Source: Paraburkholderia terricola
Lineage (GTDB): Bacteria; Pseudomonadota; Gammaproteobacteria; Burkholderiales; Burkholderiaceae
Assembly (NCBI RefSeq): GCF_900142195.1
Contig: NZ_FRAB01000005.1
Coordinates: 1-64,000, forward strand
Direction: 5' to 3'
Length of the DNA stretch: 64,000 bases
Shown: positions 8,499-18,293 of the stretch, one piece after another
Position numbering within the stretch: the first letter of the stretch is position 1
How the letters are laid out: each line of letters begins with the position of its first letter
Translations under genes and position numbers: made by a program
The notes under the pieces: generated by a model
Told to the model about the DNA's origin: nothing
Database searches by the model: none
The model's input: only the letters and a program-made list of their open reading frames with translations

Positions 8499-9251
8499 AT
8501 GGAAATCGATCTGAACGCCGACCTCGGCGAAGGCTGCGGCTCCGACGAGGCGCTGCTCGACCTCGTCAGTTCCGCGAACATCGCGTGCGGCTGGCATGCG
8601 GGCGGCGCCAATGCGATGCGCGATTGCGTGCGTTGGGCGGTGCAAAAAGGCGTCTCGATCGGCGCGCACCCGAGCTTCAACGATCCGGAAAATTTCGGCC
8701 GCAAGGAAATGGATCTGCCGGCCAACGAAATCTATGCGGGCGTTCTCTACCAACTCGGCGCGCTGTCGGCGATCGCCCAGGCCGAAGGCGGGCGCATCGC
8801 GCACGTCAAGCCGCATGGCGCGCTGTACAACCAGGCCGCGCGCGACGCGCGGATCGCCGACGCGATCGTATCCGCCGTGCACGATTTCGATCCGTCGGTG
8901 GCCGTGTTCGCGCTTGCCAGCAGCGGGCTCGTGACGGCCGCGCGCAACGCGGGGCTGACCGCGATCGAAGAAGTCTTCGCCGATCGCGGCTATCGCGCCG
9001 ACGGCTCGCTGGTGCCGCGCAAGGAGCCCGGCGCGCTGCTCGACGACGAAGACGAGGTGCTCGAACGCACGCTCGCGATGGTGCGCGAGCGCCGCGTGCG
9101 GGCCGTCGACGGGCAATGGGTGCCGCTGAACGCGCAAACCATCTGCCTGCACGGCGACGGGCCGCATGCGCTGGCCTTCGCGCGGCGCATCCGCGGCGCG
9201 CTGGAACAGGCCGGTATCGAAGTGCACGCGGCCGGCGCCGCGAGCGTCTGA
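8499..9251 (+). CDS. pxpA: 5-oxoprolinase subunit PxpA (LamB/YcsF family)
   Basis: 250 aa. The hydrolytic subunit of PxpABC. The opening [14 protein letters not shown] carries the metal-binding Asp/Glu pattern of the LamB/YcsF fold. [12 protein letters not shown] (about 27-38), [15 protein letters not shown] (about 53-67) and [12 protein letters not shown] (about 103-114) are the other family signatures. AGAGGA lies 5 bp upstream of the ATG. It is followed by a strong hairpin, after which the two DUF genes start. Confidence 0.94.
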   Translation: MEIDLNADLGEGCGSDEALLDLVSSANIACGWHAGGANAMRDCVRWAVQKGVSIGAHPSFNDPENFGRKEMDLPANEIYAGVLYQLGALSAIAQAEGGRIAHVKPHGALYNQAARDARIADAIVSAVHDFDPSVAVFALASSGLVTAARNAGLTAIEEVFADRGYRADGSLVPRKEPGALLDDEDEVLERTLAMVRERRVRAVDGQWVPLNAQTICLHGDGPHALAFARRIRGALEQAGIEVHAAGAASV

Positions 9252-9307
9252 AGCCCGCGCCGGCCGGCACTCACGAGACGCAGTGAAGCACATCTTGCCA
9301 AGCCCTG

Positions 9308-9332
9308 AACGCCCCGCTTCAAGCGGGGCGTT
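9308..9332 (+). terminator. Hairpin after pxpA, probable partial terminator
   Basis: AACGCCCCGCTT at 9308-9319 and its exact reverse complement at 9321-9332 form a strong GC-rich stem ending in only three T residues before GCC. The short T tract suggests attenuation rather than full termination, so the DUF genes may be read at a lower level or from their own promoter in 9333-9546. That stretch otherwise holds nothing recognisable. Confidence 0.6.
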
Positions 9333-9546
9333 TGCCAGATGCAGCTAGGTGCATCACGTCTACCGGGTGCGGGACATATCGCCGTAACCGCTGTCGGTCG
9401 CTCAGTCGACGCGGAGACGGCTGCAGGTGTAGTCGAAGCAACGCGGCCATCTAGAGCCGCGGCAACAAGACGACGCATGGATCGCCACGCGCCGTCCCAC
9501 GTTAGCCGCCACAAGCGGCGAGGTTAAACCCTGTTTGGAGATCCAG

Positions 9547-10293
9547 ATGCAGACAACAGTCAGTCTATGGCCGCTCATTGGCGTGGCCGTCATCATCGTC
9601 GGCTTTTTATTACGGTTCAATCCGATGCTGATCGTGGCGGTCGCCGCGATCATCACCGGACTCGCCGCGCACTTCCCGCCTGAAAAGATCCTGGCCGAAA
9701 TCGGCACCGGCTTCATCAAGACGCGCAACATTCCGCTGATCATTCTGTTGCCGCTCGCGGTGATCGGCCTGCTCGAACGGCATGGCCTGCGCGAGCGCGC
9801 GCAAGCGTGGATCGGCGGCATCAAGGCGGCCACCGCCGGGCGTCTGCTGATCGTCTATCTGCTCGTGCGCGAACTCACCGCGGCGGTGGGCCTGACCGGT
9901 CTCGGCGGTCATCCGCAGATGGTGCGTCCGCTGATCGCGCCGATGGCCGAAGGCGCGACCGAAACCCGCTTCGGCAAGATCAGCGACGCCGTGCGTTTCA
10001 AACTGCGCGCGTTCTCTGCGGCGACCGACAACGTGGGCCTCTTCTTCGGCGAGGACATTTTCGTCGCGTTCGGCGCGATCGTGCTGATGACGACCTTCCT
10101 GAAGGAAGCGGGCATCATCGTCGAGCCGATTCACGTCGCCGTCTGGGGCATTCCGACCGCGATTTGCGCGTTCCTCATCCACGGCTTCCGCCTGTATCTG
10201 CTCGACCGCAAGCTCGAGCGCGAATTGCGCGGCAATGCCGCGAGCGGCAGCACAATCACGCCGACGCAAACGGCCGCGGGAGATAAAGCATGA
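9547..10293 (+). CDS. DUF969 family membrane protein, putative transporter subunit
   Basis: 248 aa, strongly hydrophobic. Segments near residues 6-24, 25-45 and 55-80 look like membrane spans, with further spans near 105-125, 170-190 and 195-220. Conserved-looking polar patches are VRELTAAVGLTGLGGHPQMV and the charged loop GATETRFGKISDAVRFK. The start is the ATG at 9547 with GGAG 6 nt upstream; a TTG four codons earlier overlaps that ribosome site. Its stop overlaps the DUF979 start (ATGA). In this and many other genomes it travels with DUF979 and 5-oxoprolinase or pyroglutamyl-peptidase genes. A role in pyroglutamate uptake is inference. Confidence 0.75.
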   Translation: MQTTVSLWPLIGVAVIIVGFLLRFNPMLIVAVAAIITGLAAHFPPEKILAEIGTGFIKTRNIPLIILLPLAVIGLLERHGLRERAQAWIGGIKAATAGRLLIVYLLVRELTAAVGLTGLGGHPQMVRPLIAPMAEGATETRFGKISDAVRFKLRAFSAATDNVGLFFGEDIFVAFGAIVLMTTFLKEAGIIVEPIHVAVWGIPTAICAFLIHGFRLYLLDRKLERELRGNAASGSTITPTQTAAGDKA

Positions 10294-11246
10294 CGCTCAC
10301 GATTACCTATCTGTTCTGGCTGCTGGGCGTGGTGCTGCTGATCATCGGCGGCATGATCGTCACGGACAAGGAGCATCCGCGCCGCTTCACCGCCGGCGGT
10401 TTCTGGATTCTCTACGCGCTGATTTTCCTGATCGGCGACAAACTGCCGCCCGCCGTGGTCGGCGTGGCGGTGATCGTGATGGCGCTGATCGCCGGCTTCG
10501 GCGGCGTGACGGCGGCCAAGCCGAAAACGCTGTCGCTGGAAGCGCGCAAGGCGAGCGCCGCGCGTCTGCGCAACAAGCTGTTCGTGCCCGCGCTGACGAT
10601 TCCGGTCATCACCGTGATCGTCACGCTGTCGGCGAGCCATCTGGTTTTCGGCGGCCTGCCGCTGATCGAGAAGGCGAACGTCACGCTGATCGGCTTCGGC
10701 ATCGGCTGCGTGATCGCGCTCGCGATTGCCTGCGTGCTGACGCGCGACACCGTCGGCCAGTCGATGAAGGAAGCGCGCCGGCTCGTCGATGCGTTGTCGT
10801 GGGCGGCGGTGCTGCCGCAGATGCTCGGCATGCTCGGCCTCGTGTTCTCGGACGCCGGCGTCGGCAAGGCGGTCGCTCACGTGACCACGGCCTACATCAG
10901 CCTCGACTACCGCTTTGTCGCGGTGGCCGTGTACTGCATCGGCATGGCGCTCTTCACGATGGTGATGGGCAACGGCTTCGCCGCGTTCCCGGTGATGACG
11001 GGCGGCGTCGGCGTGCCGATCCTGGTGGGCGTGTTCCACGGCAATCCGGCCGTGATGGTCGCAATCGGCATGTTCTCAGGCTACTGCGGCACGCTGATGA
11101 CGCCGATGGCCGCGAACTTCAACATGGTGCCGGCCGCGCTGCTCGAACTACCGGATAAGAATGCGGTGATCAAGGTGCAGGTGCCCACGGCGCTGACCTT
11201 GCTGGTCGTGAATATCTTCCTGTTGAATTTCCTGATGTTCATGTAG
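10290..11246 (+). CDS. DUF979 family membrane protein, putative transporter subunit
   Basis: 318 aa with roughly eight to ten hydrophobic segments. The first two spans (about 3-22 and 35-70) flank a DKEHPRRFTAGGFW loop. A later glycine-rich loop, GNGFAAFPVMTGGVGVPIL (about 226-244), and SGYCGTLMTPMAANFNMVP (about 263-281) resemble substrate-binding re-entrant loops of secondary transporters. No signal peptide or catalytic motif is visible. It is coupled to the DUF969 gene by ATGA overlap and ends the pxp cluster. Function unproven. Confidence 0.75.
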   Translation: MTLTITYLFWLLGVVLLIIGGMIVTDKEHPRRFTAGGFWILYALIFLIGDKLPPAVVGVAVIVMALIAGFGGVTAAKPKTLSLEARKASAARLRNKLFVPALTIPVITVIVTLSASHLVFGGLPLIEKANVTLIGFGIGCVIALAIACVLTRDTVGQSMKEARRLVDALSWAAVLPQMLGMLGLVFSDAGVGKAVAHVTTAYISLDYRFVAVAVYCIGMALFTMVMGNGFAAFPVMTGGVGVPILVGVFHGNPAVMVAIGMFSGYCGTLMTPMAANFNMVPAALLELPDKNAVIKVQVPTALTLLVVNIFLLNFLMFM

Positions 11247-11272
11247 GGCTCTTGTAGTCGCATGCGTGAAAT

Positions 11273-11309
11273 ACCGGCGTGTCACGGGATCTCTCTGTGA
11301 CACGCCGGT
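11273..11309 (+). terminator. Hairpin at end of pxp-DUF operon
   Basis: ACCGGCGTGTCAC (11273-11285) pairs perfectly with GTGACACGCCGGT (11297-11309) around an 11-nt loop, 27 bp after the DUF979 stop. There is no T tract, so this is either a Rho-assisted 3' end or an mRNA-stabilising stem. The remaining 11310-11471 shows no gene. Confidence 0.5.
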
Positions 11310-11471
11310 GAAAGGGATTCGTCGCGGGACCTACTATACGAAAGAGACAACCGAAATAGGATGCGTCCGATCGTCTGTGGATGGACCGAAACATAAGCTG
11401 GCGGGCGGTCTCCCATCCACATGCACCGGCGCGCGCAGCGTGCGCCGCCGGCGCCTTCCAGCAGGTCTCTC

Positions 11472-13274
11472 ATGGAACGTCAATCCCACCCCGACGCTGT
11501 GCGCACCGATGCGCCATCGCCCTCCCACCTCGCGTCATTGATCGAAGCCGCGCTCGCGGCACACCAGACCGGTCAGCTCGACGCAGCCGAGCCGTTTTAT
11601 CGTGAAGCACTCGCGCTCGATCCGTCCCATGTCGACGCGCTGCACTATTTCGGCGTGCTGCAACATCAGCGCGGCAATCACGAGGTCGCCGCCCGGTTGA
11701 TGAACGAGGCGCTCAAGCTCGATCGCACCGACGTCGCATGCTGGAGCAACCGCGGACTCGTGGCCGCCGCCCTCGGCCATCTCGACGAAGCGATGATCTG
11801 CTACGACCAGGCGTTGCAGATCCAGCCGGACTTCGCCGACGCTCGCAGCAACTTCAGCGTCGCGCTGCAAGCGCAAGGCTCCTTCGACGAAGCGGTCGAA
11901 CAATACCGGCTGGCGCTGGCGTCGAACCCCGGCATGGTCGACGCGCATCTGAACCTCGGCACGGTGCTGAGCAAGCTCGCCCGTTACGACGAAGCTTTGG
12001 CGTGCTATCGCGACGCCTTGTCGCTCGACCCCGAGTCGGCGGAAGCGCACTTCAATGCGGGCAATGCGCACAACGCACGCGGCGACCGCGAAGCGGCCAT
12101 CGCCAGTTTCGAACAGGCGCTGGCGCTGCGCCCGCATTACGCCGAGGCGCATATCAACCTCGGCAGCCTGATCGGCAAGCTCGGCGACTATGCGGGCGCC
12201 GAATCGCACTACCGGCGCGCGGTTGAGTTCAAACCCAACCCCACCAATCTGGTGTGCCTCGGCGGTTCGCTCGGCGCGCAAGGCCGGCTCGATGAAGAAG
12301 AAGGCTTCTATCGTCAGGCGCTGCAACTCGCGCCCGACCATGCGGACGCGCATCAGAATCTCGCATGGCTGTTGCTCAAGCGAGGCGATTACAAGCAAGG
12401 CTGGGCTGAATTCACGCAGCGCTGGCGCAAGCGCGACTATGAAGCGATCGCGATTCCGGGCGTGCCTGAATGGCGCGGTGAGCCGCTCGAGGGGCGTCGT
12501 CTGCTGATCGTCGGCGAACAGGGTTTCGGCGACCACTTCCAGTTCCTGCGCTTTGCGCGCGTGCTCGAGCAGCTCGGCGCGACTGTCGACATTCGCGTGC
12601 GCGAGCCGCTGCTGCCGCTGCTCGAACGCGCACCGGGCGTGCACCGCGCGTTCAGCGGCCAACCCGAAGAGCCATACGATTTCTGGGTGCCGATGATGAG
12701 CGTACCGTCGTGCATCGGCATGGAGTTGTCCGCCATTCCGGCTGAAGTGCCGTACCTGTTCGCCGACAAAGCGAGGACCAAGGCATGGCGCAAGCGGGTC
12801 AACGCGGGCGATAGATCGAAACGTAAAGTAGGCCTGGCGTGGGCCGGCAGTTCGACGTTCGGCAACGACCGCTACCGCTCGGCCGAACTGGCGGATCTGA
12901 GCGCGCTAAGTTCGCTGAAGAACGTTGCCTGGCACGCGTTGCAAAAAGGCCCGGCGCACGCGCAGTTGGCCGACGCGCCGGCGGCATTCCGCGCTCACGA
13001 CTTCACCGCCGACCTGCATGACTTCGACGACACCGCCGCGTTCATCATGAATCTCGATCTGGTGATCGCCGTGGACACCGCCGTCGCGCATCTCGCGGCG
13101 GCGCTCGGCAAGCCGGTGTGGACGCTGCTGCCCGCCAACTCCGACTGGCGCTGGCTCGAGGCGCGCAGCGATTCGCCGTGGTATCCCGGCATGAAACTGT
13201 TCCGGCAGACGACGCTGGGGGACTGGGCGCCGGTGGTCAGGCAGGTGTCCGAGGAACTCCGCGCGGGCAATTGA
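11472..13274 (+). CDS. TPR-repeat protein fused to a GT9-like glycosyltransferase domain
   Basis: 600 aa. About residues 20-330 are consecutive tetratricopeptide repeats with the usual spacing, for example LDEAMICYDQALQIQPDFADA and YDEALACYRDALSLDPESAEA. From about 345 the protein changes to a Rossmann-type glycosyltransferase half containing LLIVGEQGFGDHFQFLRFA (GEQG loop), VGLAWAGSSTFGNDRYRS (about 456-473) and LVIAVDTAVAHLAAALGKPVW (about 535-555). These resemble heptosyltransferase/GT9 donor-site motifs. The start is placed at the ATG 11472; a longer frame upstream is Arg-rich and improbable. Such fusions often modify surface polysaccharides or proteins; the acceptor is unknown. It is a single-gene unit. 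Confidence 0.8.
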   Translation: MERQSHPDAVRTDAPSPSHLASLIEAALAAHQTGQLDAAEPFYREALALDPSHVDALHYFGVLQHQRGNHEVAARLMNEALKLDRTDVACWSNRGLVAAALGHLDEAMICYDQALQIQPDFADARSNFSVALQAQGSFDEAVEQYRLALASNPGMVDAHLNLGTVLSKLARYDEALACYRDALSLDPESAEAHFNAGNAHNARGDREAAIASFEQALALRPHYAEAHINLGSLIGKLGDYAGAESHYRRAVEFKPNPTNLVCLGGSLGAQGRLDEEEGFYRQALQLAPDHADAHQNLAWLLLKRGDYKQGWAEFTQRWRKRDYEAIAIPGVPEWRGEPLEGRRLLIVGEQGFGDHFQFLRFARVLEQLGATVDIRVREPLLPLLERAPGVHRAFSGQPEEPYDFWVPMMSVPSCIGMELSAIPAEVPYLFADKARTKAWRKRVNAGDRSKRKVGLAWAGSSTFGNDRYRSAELADLSALSSLKNVAWHALQKGPAHAQLADAPAAFRAHDFTADLHDFDDTAAFIMNLDLVIAVDTAVAHLAAALGKPVWTLLPANSDWRWLEARSDSPWYPGMKLFRQTTLGDWAPVVRQVSEELRAGN

Positions 13275-13370
13275 TCACGCGCAAGTTGCGCCGGAGCCGC
13301 ATGCTTCGGTGCGGGCGCTCGGGAGGAGCGCCTTCCAGCGATCACTCGCAGACGGGATGCGACGCCGCCC

Positions 13371-13634
13371 CTACTTGAGGGCGCGCCGCTGATGCGCCAG
13401 CATATAGGCGCGCAACAGCTTGTTGATGCGCGTTTGATAGCCCGCACCCTGCTCCTTGAACCAGCTCAGTACGTCCGCATCGAGGCGCATGGTGACGGCC
13501 TGCTTCGGCGGCAGATGCAGTTCCGCCTGCTCGAAAAAATCGTCACCCAACTCGGGCACGTCGCTTGTGTCGATATGTGCGTCGTCTGCCTTCGCGAGTC
13601 GCTTCCAGTCTGTTCCTGTTGGTTTGCTCATCAT
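13371..13634 (-). CDS. brnA: BrnA-type antitoxin (ribbon-helix-helix)
   Basis: 87 aa. The acidic N-terminal half (DTSDVPELGDDFFEQAE) should wrap the toxin. The C-terminal half has VTMRLDADVLSWFKEQGAGY and TRINKLLRAYMLAH, which fit the ribbon-helix-helix DNA-binding fold of BrnA. Two adjacent ATGs (13634, 13631) are equivalent choices; in-frame extension upstream would run into brnT. It lies 43 bp after brnT in the toxin-first order typical of BrnT-BrnA and should autorepress the operon. Confidence 0.88.
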   Translation of the reverse strand: MMSKPTGTDWKRLAKADDAHIDTSDVPELGDDFFEQAELHLPPKQAVTMRLDADVLSWFKEQGAGYQTRINKLLRAYMLAHQRRALK

Positions 13635-13677
13635 TTCCGCCTGTGTTCGTTTTTCGGCGATTGCCGAAGATGCCCCG

Positions 13678-13956
13678 TCAATGCCAGACGCTGCGCTTGT
13701 AACGCGTGACCTCGTGTCTCGTGGCCTTGCGCGCCGAGATGATGCGGACCACGTCCATATCGCGCTCGACGTACACCACCACACCTACGATAGCCGCCAT
13801 CCAACCGAGTGCGATCCAGCGGTCCTCACCGTAGTCGTTGCGCTGATCCAATGCGGTGAGCACCGGATGATTGAACACGTTGATGGCGTCTCTGAAGTCG
13901 ATGCCATGCTTGCGAATGTTGATCTGATTCTTGGCTTCATCCCACTCGAAACGCAC
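13678..13956 (-). CDS. brnT: BrnT-type toxin (RelE-superfamily ribonuclease)
   Basis: 92 aa from the GTG at 13956, the usual BrnT length. The signature FEWDEAKNQINIRKHGIDF sits at the very N-terminus, followed by RWIALGWMAAIVGVVVY and RIISARKATRHEVTRYK, whose basic residues match the BrnT RNase site. An ATG nine codons upstream (13983) gives a longer product. I prefer the GTG because BrnT proteins start two to four residues before the F-x-D/W motif, and because a palindrome and a TATAGT box overlap the upstream ATG. Co-operonic with brnA. Confidence 0.85.
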   Translation of the reverse strand: MRFEWDEAKNQINIRKHGIDFRDAINVFNHPVLTALDQRNDYGEDRWIALGWMAAIVGVVVYVERDMDVVRIISARKATRHEVTRYKRSVWH

Positions 13957-13976
13957 GCGGCACCCGTATTGACGTT

Positions 13977-14000
13977 TGTACATACACTATAACACGTACA
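13977..14000 (-). promoter_or_regulatory. Candidate brnTA operator/promoter
   Basis: A TGTAC / GTACA inverted repeat (13977-13981 and 13996-14000) brackets TATAGT at 13986-13991 (minus strand). A start of transcription about 7 bp beyond would fall near 13979, consistent with translation from the GTG at 13956. Probably bound by BrnA. The -35 is poor. The rest of 14001-14169 contains nothing I recognise. Confidence 0.4.
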
Positions 14001-14169
14001 CAGCACTCGGCGGTCCTGGAAGATTGCGAGCGGTACGCGGCGAAAGTGAGCGTCAGACTGGCAGGGAGAAGGCCCGTTCCTAACCTGGCCGAACGGGCTA
14101 TACGGAGTCAGAGAGAACCGACCATCGTGCGCGGTGCAAGCATGAGGGAATGCCACGGACAAACAAACC

Positions 14170-15321
14170 TCACCCCGCCTCCACCACGAATCCGCGCTGC
14201 CGCAAAAGCTGCAGGACACCTTTGCGGCCGCCCAGATGCAGCGTGCCGATCGCCACGAACACCGGTTTGTTGGGCGCGGCGATCAGCAGCATGCGCGACA
14301 CGAAGCGCCGGTTCCGGTCATAGACGATCTTGTTGTCGATCGAATCGGAGATGCGCTTGTCGCGCGCCAGTTTCTCCGACTTCGCGGCCTGCCACGCGGC
14401 GATCGCATCGGCATCGCCCACGCGCCACAGGCGATGCAAGGTCCGCACGTCCGCGACGTTTTCCGCCGGCGTCTGCGCGAGATCCTGCGCCAGCATTTCG
14501 CGCTGCTGCGCGAGCGTGAGGCTCGTAAACGCTCGCATCTGCTGCGGCAAGGTCTCGAGGCCGACGATCTTGCCGCGCGTCTTGAGATACACGTTCTGCA
14601 ACTGGGCTTCCGTGCCGTATTCGGTTTGCAAACCGGCGCTGAGCGAATCGTAGGTTTCGACGAGCAACGAAGCGAGCCACGGCCGCATCTTCCTGATTTC
14701 ATCCAGCGCGGCGCGATTGCCGCGCAGACGCCAGGCGAGCTTGTGCCACAACGGTTCGGGTAGCAAGCCGGGCAGACAGTCGCGCCGGCATACGCCGTAC
14801 TTCGATACGTCGTCTTGCGAAACGAGCAGTTCGTCGGGCGAGAGTTCGAGCGCGAGCGTCGGCGAGGCGGCCAGCGCGCCCATGATCGCCGGGCGGAACG
14901 GCTGCTTGACGGGGTAGTCGGCGGGATCGCCCACGTGCAGCGTGCCGAGCACGTAGAGGGTCGTGGCGCCGCGCGTCGCGACGTAGAACGGCATGCGTGC
15001 CGGCTGCGTGCGCACCGGGCCGCTCGCGGTGGTGCCCGACGTGGCGGGCGGCGGATTGAAGCCGGGTAAGGTGGCGCGCGGCGGCGCCGGCTGATTGGGC
15101 ACCGGCAATAAAGGGCGCCCGGCCTGAGCGGGCGTATTGGCGGCGGCGCCCGCGGCATGTGCGACGCCGATCGGCCCCGCGCTCAAATGAAAGATGGAAC
15201 AAACGCCGAGGAGCGCGGCACCGGTCAGTGCGCGCGCGCCCCAGCGCCGCGCGAAAGCGACACTACGGCCGCCATCACGCGAGCGGCGCGCAAGACGACG
15301 CGCCGCCACCACATCAGGCAT
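14170..15321 (-). CDS. TraB/GumN family protein
   Basis: 383 aa. An Arg-rich N-terminus and a hydrophobic segment near residues 30-55 ending VAHAAGAA look like a signal peptide or membrane anchor. A Pro-rich linker follows, then the TraB/GumN domain from about 110: FYVATRGATTLYVLGTLHVG with the conserved GTLH, LALELSPDE, and the C-terminal mirror VFVAIGTLHLGGRKGVLQLL. The GxxH repeat is typical of this putative metalloprotease-like family; the activity is uncertain. The ATG at 15321 overlaps the stop of the upstream ATPase gene, so it is the last gene of the dpp operon. Confidence 0.8.
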   Translation of the reverse strand: MPDVVAARRLARRSRDGGRSVAFARRWGARALTGAALLGVCSIFHLSAGPIGVAHAAGAAANTPAQAGRPLLPVPNQPAPPRATLPGFNPPPATSGTTASGPVRTQPARMPFYVATRGATTLYVLGTLHVGDPADYPVKQPFRPAIMGALAASPTLALELSPDELLVSQDDVSKYGVCRRDCLPGLLPEPLWHKLAWRLRGNRAALDEIRKMRPWLASLLVETYDSLSAGLQTEYGTEAQLQNVYLKTRGKIVGLETLPQQMRAFTSLTLAQQREMLAQDLAQTPAENVADVRTLHRLWRVGDADAIAAWQAAKSEKLARDKRISDSIDNKIVYDRNRRFVSRMLLIAAPNKPVFVAIGTLHLGGRKGVLQLLRQRGFVVEAG

Positions 15322-16329
15322 CCACGTCCCCCACCTCCTCGGCGCGGTGACACGAGACCTGACGGCCATCCACTTCGCGCAGCTTCGGTTCCTCGCTGCG
15401 GCAACGGTCGATCACGTAAGGACAGCGCAGATGGAACGTACAGCCGGACGGCGGATTCAGCGGCGAGGGCATCTCACCCTGCAACTTGATCTTGATGGTG
15501 CGATCCGCCTCGAAGATCGAAGGCGTGGCCGACATCAACGCACGCGTATAAGGATGGCGCGGTTTCGAGAAAATCCGCTTCTTGTCGCCGAGCTCCGCCA
15601 CGCCGCCGAAGTACATCACCATCACGTCGTCGGCGATATGCTCGACCACCGAGAGATTGTGCGAGATGAACACATAGCTCGTCTTGAACTGCTCCTGCAA
15701 ATCCATGAACAGATTCAGAATCTGCGCCTGGATCGACACATCGAGCGCGGACACCGGCTCATCGGCAACCACGATCTGCGGATCGAGAATCATCGCGCGC
15801 GCAATCGCCACGCGTTGCCGCTGGCCGCCGGAGAACATATGCGGATAGCGCTTCGCATGTTCGGGGCGTAGACCGACGGTGCGCATCATCTGCGCGATCC
15901 GCTCGGCGCGTTCGGTGGCGCTCAGTTGCGTGTTGATCGCGAGCGGCTCGCCGAGCGTCTGCTCGACGGTTTTACGCGGATTCAGCGACGCAAACGGATT
16001 CTGGAACACCATCTGCACGCGCCGCCGCAGCGCGGCGATTCGCTCGCGATCGGCGCCCGCGACATCTTCACCGTCGATCAGCAGACGGCCGGCGCTGGGC
16101 GCCTCGATCATCGTGAGTTGACGCGCGAGCGTGGACTTGCCGCAGCCGGATTCGCCGACCACCGCCAGCGTCTTGCCGCGCTCGAGCGCGAACGAGACGC
16201 CGTTGAGCGCCTTCACCGTGCCGTGAGCAAACATGCCGCGCTTGACCGTGTAGTAACGCGCGAGCTTGTCGGCGACGAGCACGTGATCGCCCGCATGATC
16301 CGACTGGCGCCGCGTTTCGAGTACTGCGT

Positions 16330-16333
<4 letters not shown>
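15314..16333 (-). CDS. dppF: Dipeptide ABC transporter ATP-binding protein DppF-like
   Basis: 339 aa. One of the two ATPases of a peptide importer at the cytoplasmic membrane. It has Walker [10 protein letters not shown] (about 59-67), the Q-loop [11 protein letters not shown], the ABC signature [14 protein letters not shown] (about 169-182) and Walker [13 protein letters not shown] (about 187-198). The C-terminal Cys-rich oligopeptide-binding extension ([14 protein letters not shown]) is characteristic of the Opp/Dpp F subunit. Its start overlaps the dppD stop by ATGA and its stop overlaps the TraB/GumN start. Confidence 0.92.
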
Positions 16334-17334
<1,001 letters not shown>

Positions 17335-17335
17335 T

Positions 17336-18253
17336 TCAGGCCATCCGTTTCAGTTTGGGATCGAGTGCGTCGCGCAGCCCGTCGCCGAGCAGATTGATCG
17401 CGAGCACCGAGATCAGGATGGAGAGGCCCGGCATCGTGACGATCCACCAGGCGCTGTCGATGTAATCGCGCGCCGAGGCGAGCATCGCGCCCCACTCCGC
17501 TGAAGGCGGCTGCACGCCGAGACCGAGGAAGCCGAGCGCGGCCGCATCGAGAATCGCCGACGAAAAGCCGAGCGTGGCCTGCACGATCAGCGGCGCGGTG
17601 CAGTTCGGCAACACCTGCGAGAACATCAGGCGCAGCGTGCCGGCGCCCGCGACGCGCGAAGCCGTCACGTATTCCTTCTGCAACTCGCCTTGCGCGGAAG
17701 CGCGCGTCAGGCGCACATAACCCGGCAACGCGACGATCGCGATCGCCAGCATCGTGTTGACGAGACCCGGACCGATGATCGCCACCACCGCGACGGCCAG
17801 CAGCAGCGACGGCAACGCGAGCAGCACGTCCATGATGCGCATGATCGGCGTATCGGCCCACTTCTCGAAGAACGCCGCGATCAGGCCGAGCACCACGCCC
17901 GGAATCAGCGCGAGCACGACCGAGACGAAGCCGATCCAGAACGACAGACGCGCGCCGTACATCAGGCGCGAGAGGATGTCGCGGCCCGCTTCGTCGGTGC
18001 CGAGAATGAACTTCCAGTTGCCACCTTCGAGCCATGCGGGCGGAATCTTGACGAAGTCGCGATATTGTTCGATCGGGCTATGCGGCGCGATCAAGGGCGC
18101 GAAGATCGCGACGAAAATCAGCACCAGCACGACGATGCCGGCGCTGACCGCGCCGCGGTTGCGCGAGAAATTCGCCCAGAATTCGCGGGCCGCGATCGCG
18201 CGGCCGCTGGGCGGCGTGACCGCTGTGGGGACTGTGTTTTGAATGTCTGCCAT
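17336..18253 (-). CDS. dppC: Dipeptide ABC transporter permease DppC-like
   Basis: 305 aa inner-membrane permease. One N-terminal span near 35-55 is followed by the binding-protein-dependent transport core of five spans, with the EAA-like loop around [18 protein letters not shown] at about 230-247. I chose the ATG at 18253 because GGGAGG lies 7 nt upstream; the ATG at 18259 sits almost on top of that site. That ribosome site is buried in a 10-bp hairpin (18257-18291). Pairs with DppB. Confidence 0.9.
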   Translation of the reverse strand: MADIQNTVPTAVTPPSGRAIAAREFWANFSRNRGAVSAGIVVLVLIFVAIFAPLIAPHSPIEQYRDFVKIPPAWLEGGNWKFILGTDEAGRDILSRLMYGARLSFWIGFVSVVLALIPGVVLGLIAAFFEKWADTPIMRIMDVLLALPSLLLAVAVVAIIGPGLVNTMLAIAIVALPGYVRLTRASAQGELQKEYVTASRVAGAGTLRLMFSQVLPNCTAPLIVQATLGFSSAILDAAALGFLGLGVQPPSAEWGAMLASARDYIDSAWWIVTMPGLSILISVLAINLLGDGLRDALDPKLKRMA

Positions 18254-18256
18254 GGT

Positions 18257-18291
18257 CATGCCTCCCGCCGAGCCGCCTCAAGGGAGGCATG
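18257..18291 (-). promoter_or_regulatory. Hairpin enclosing the dppC ribosome-binding site
   Basis: CATGCCTCCC (18257-18266) and GGGAGGCATG (18282-18291) are perfect complements around a 15-nt loop. In the minus-strand mRNA, the dppC Shine-Dalgarno GGGAGG (18261-18266) and the upper ATG are the 3' half of this stem. Folding would mask dppC initiation. Confidence 0.5.
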
Positions 18292-18293
18292 CG

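Noticed and set aside
9333-9534. A possible small gene between pxpA and the DUF969 gene
   Set aside because: The short frame there lacks a ribosome site and conserved features; the region looks like spacer after a hairpin.
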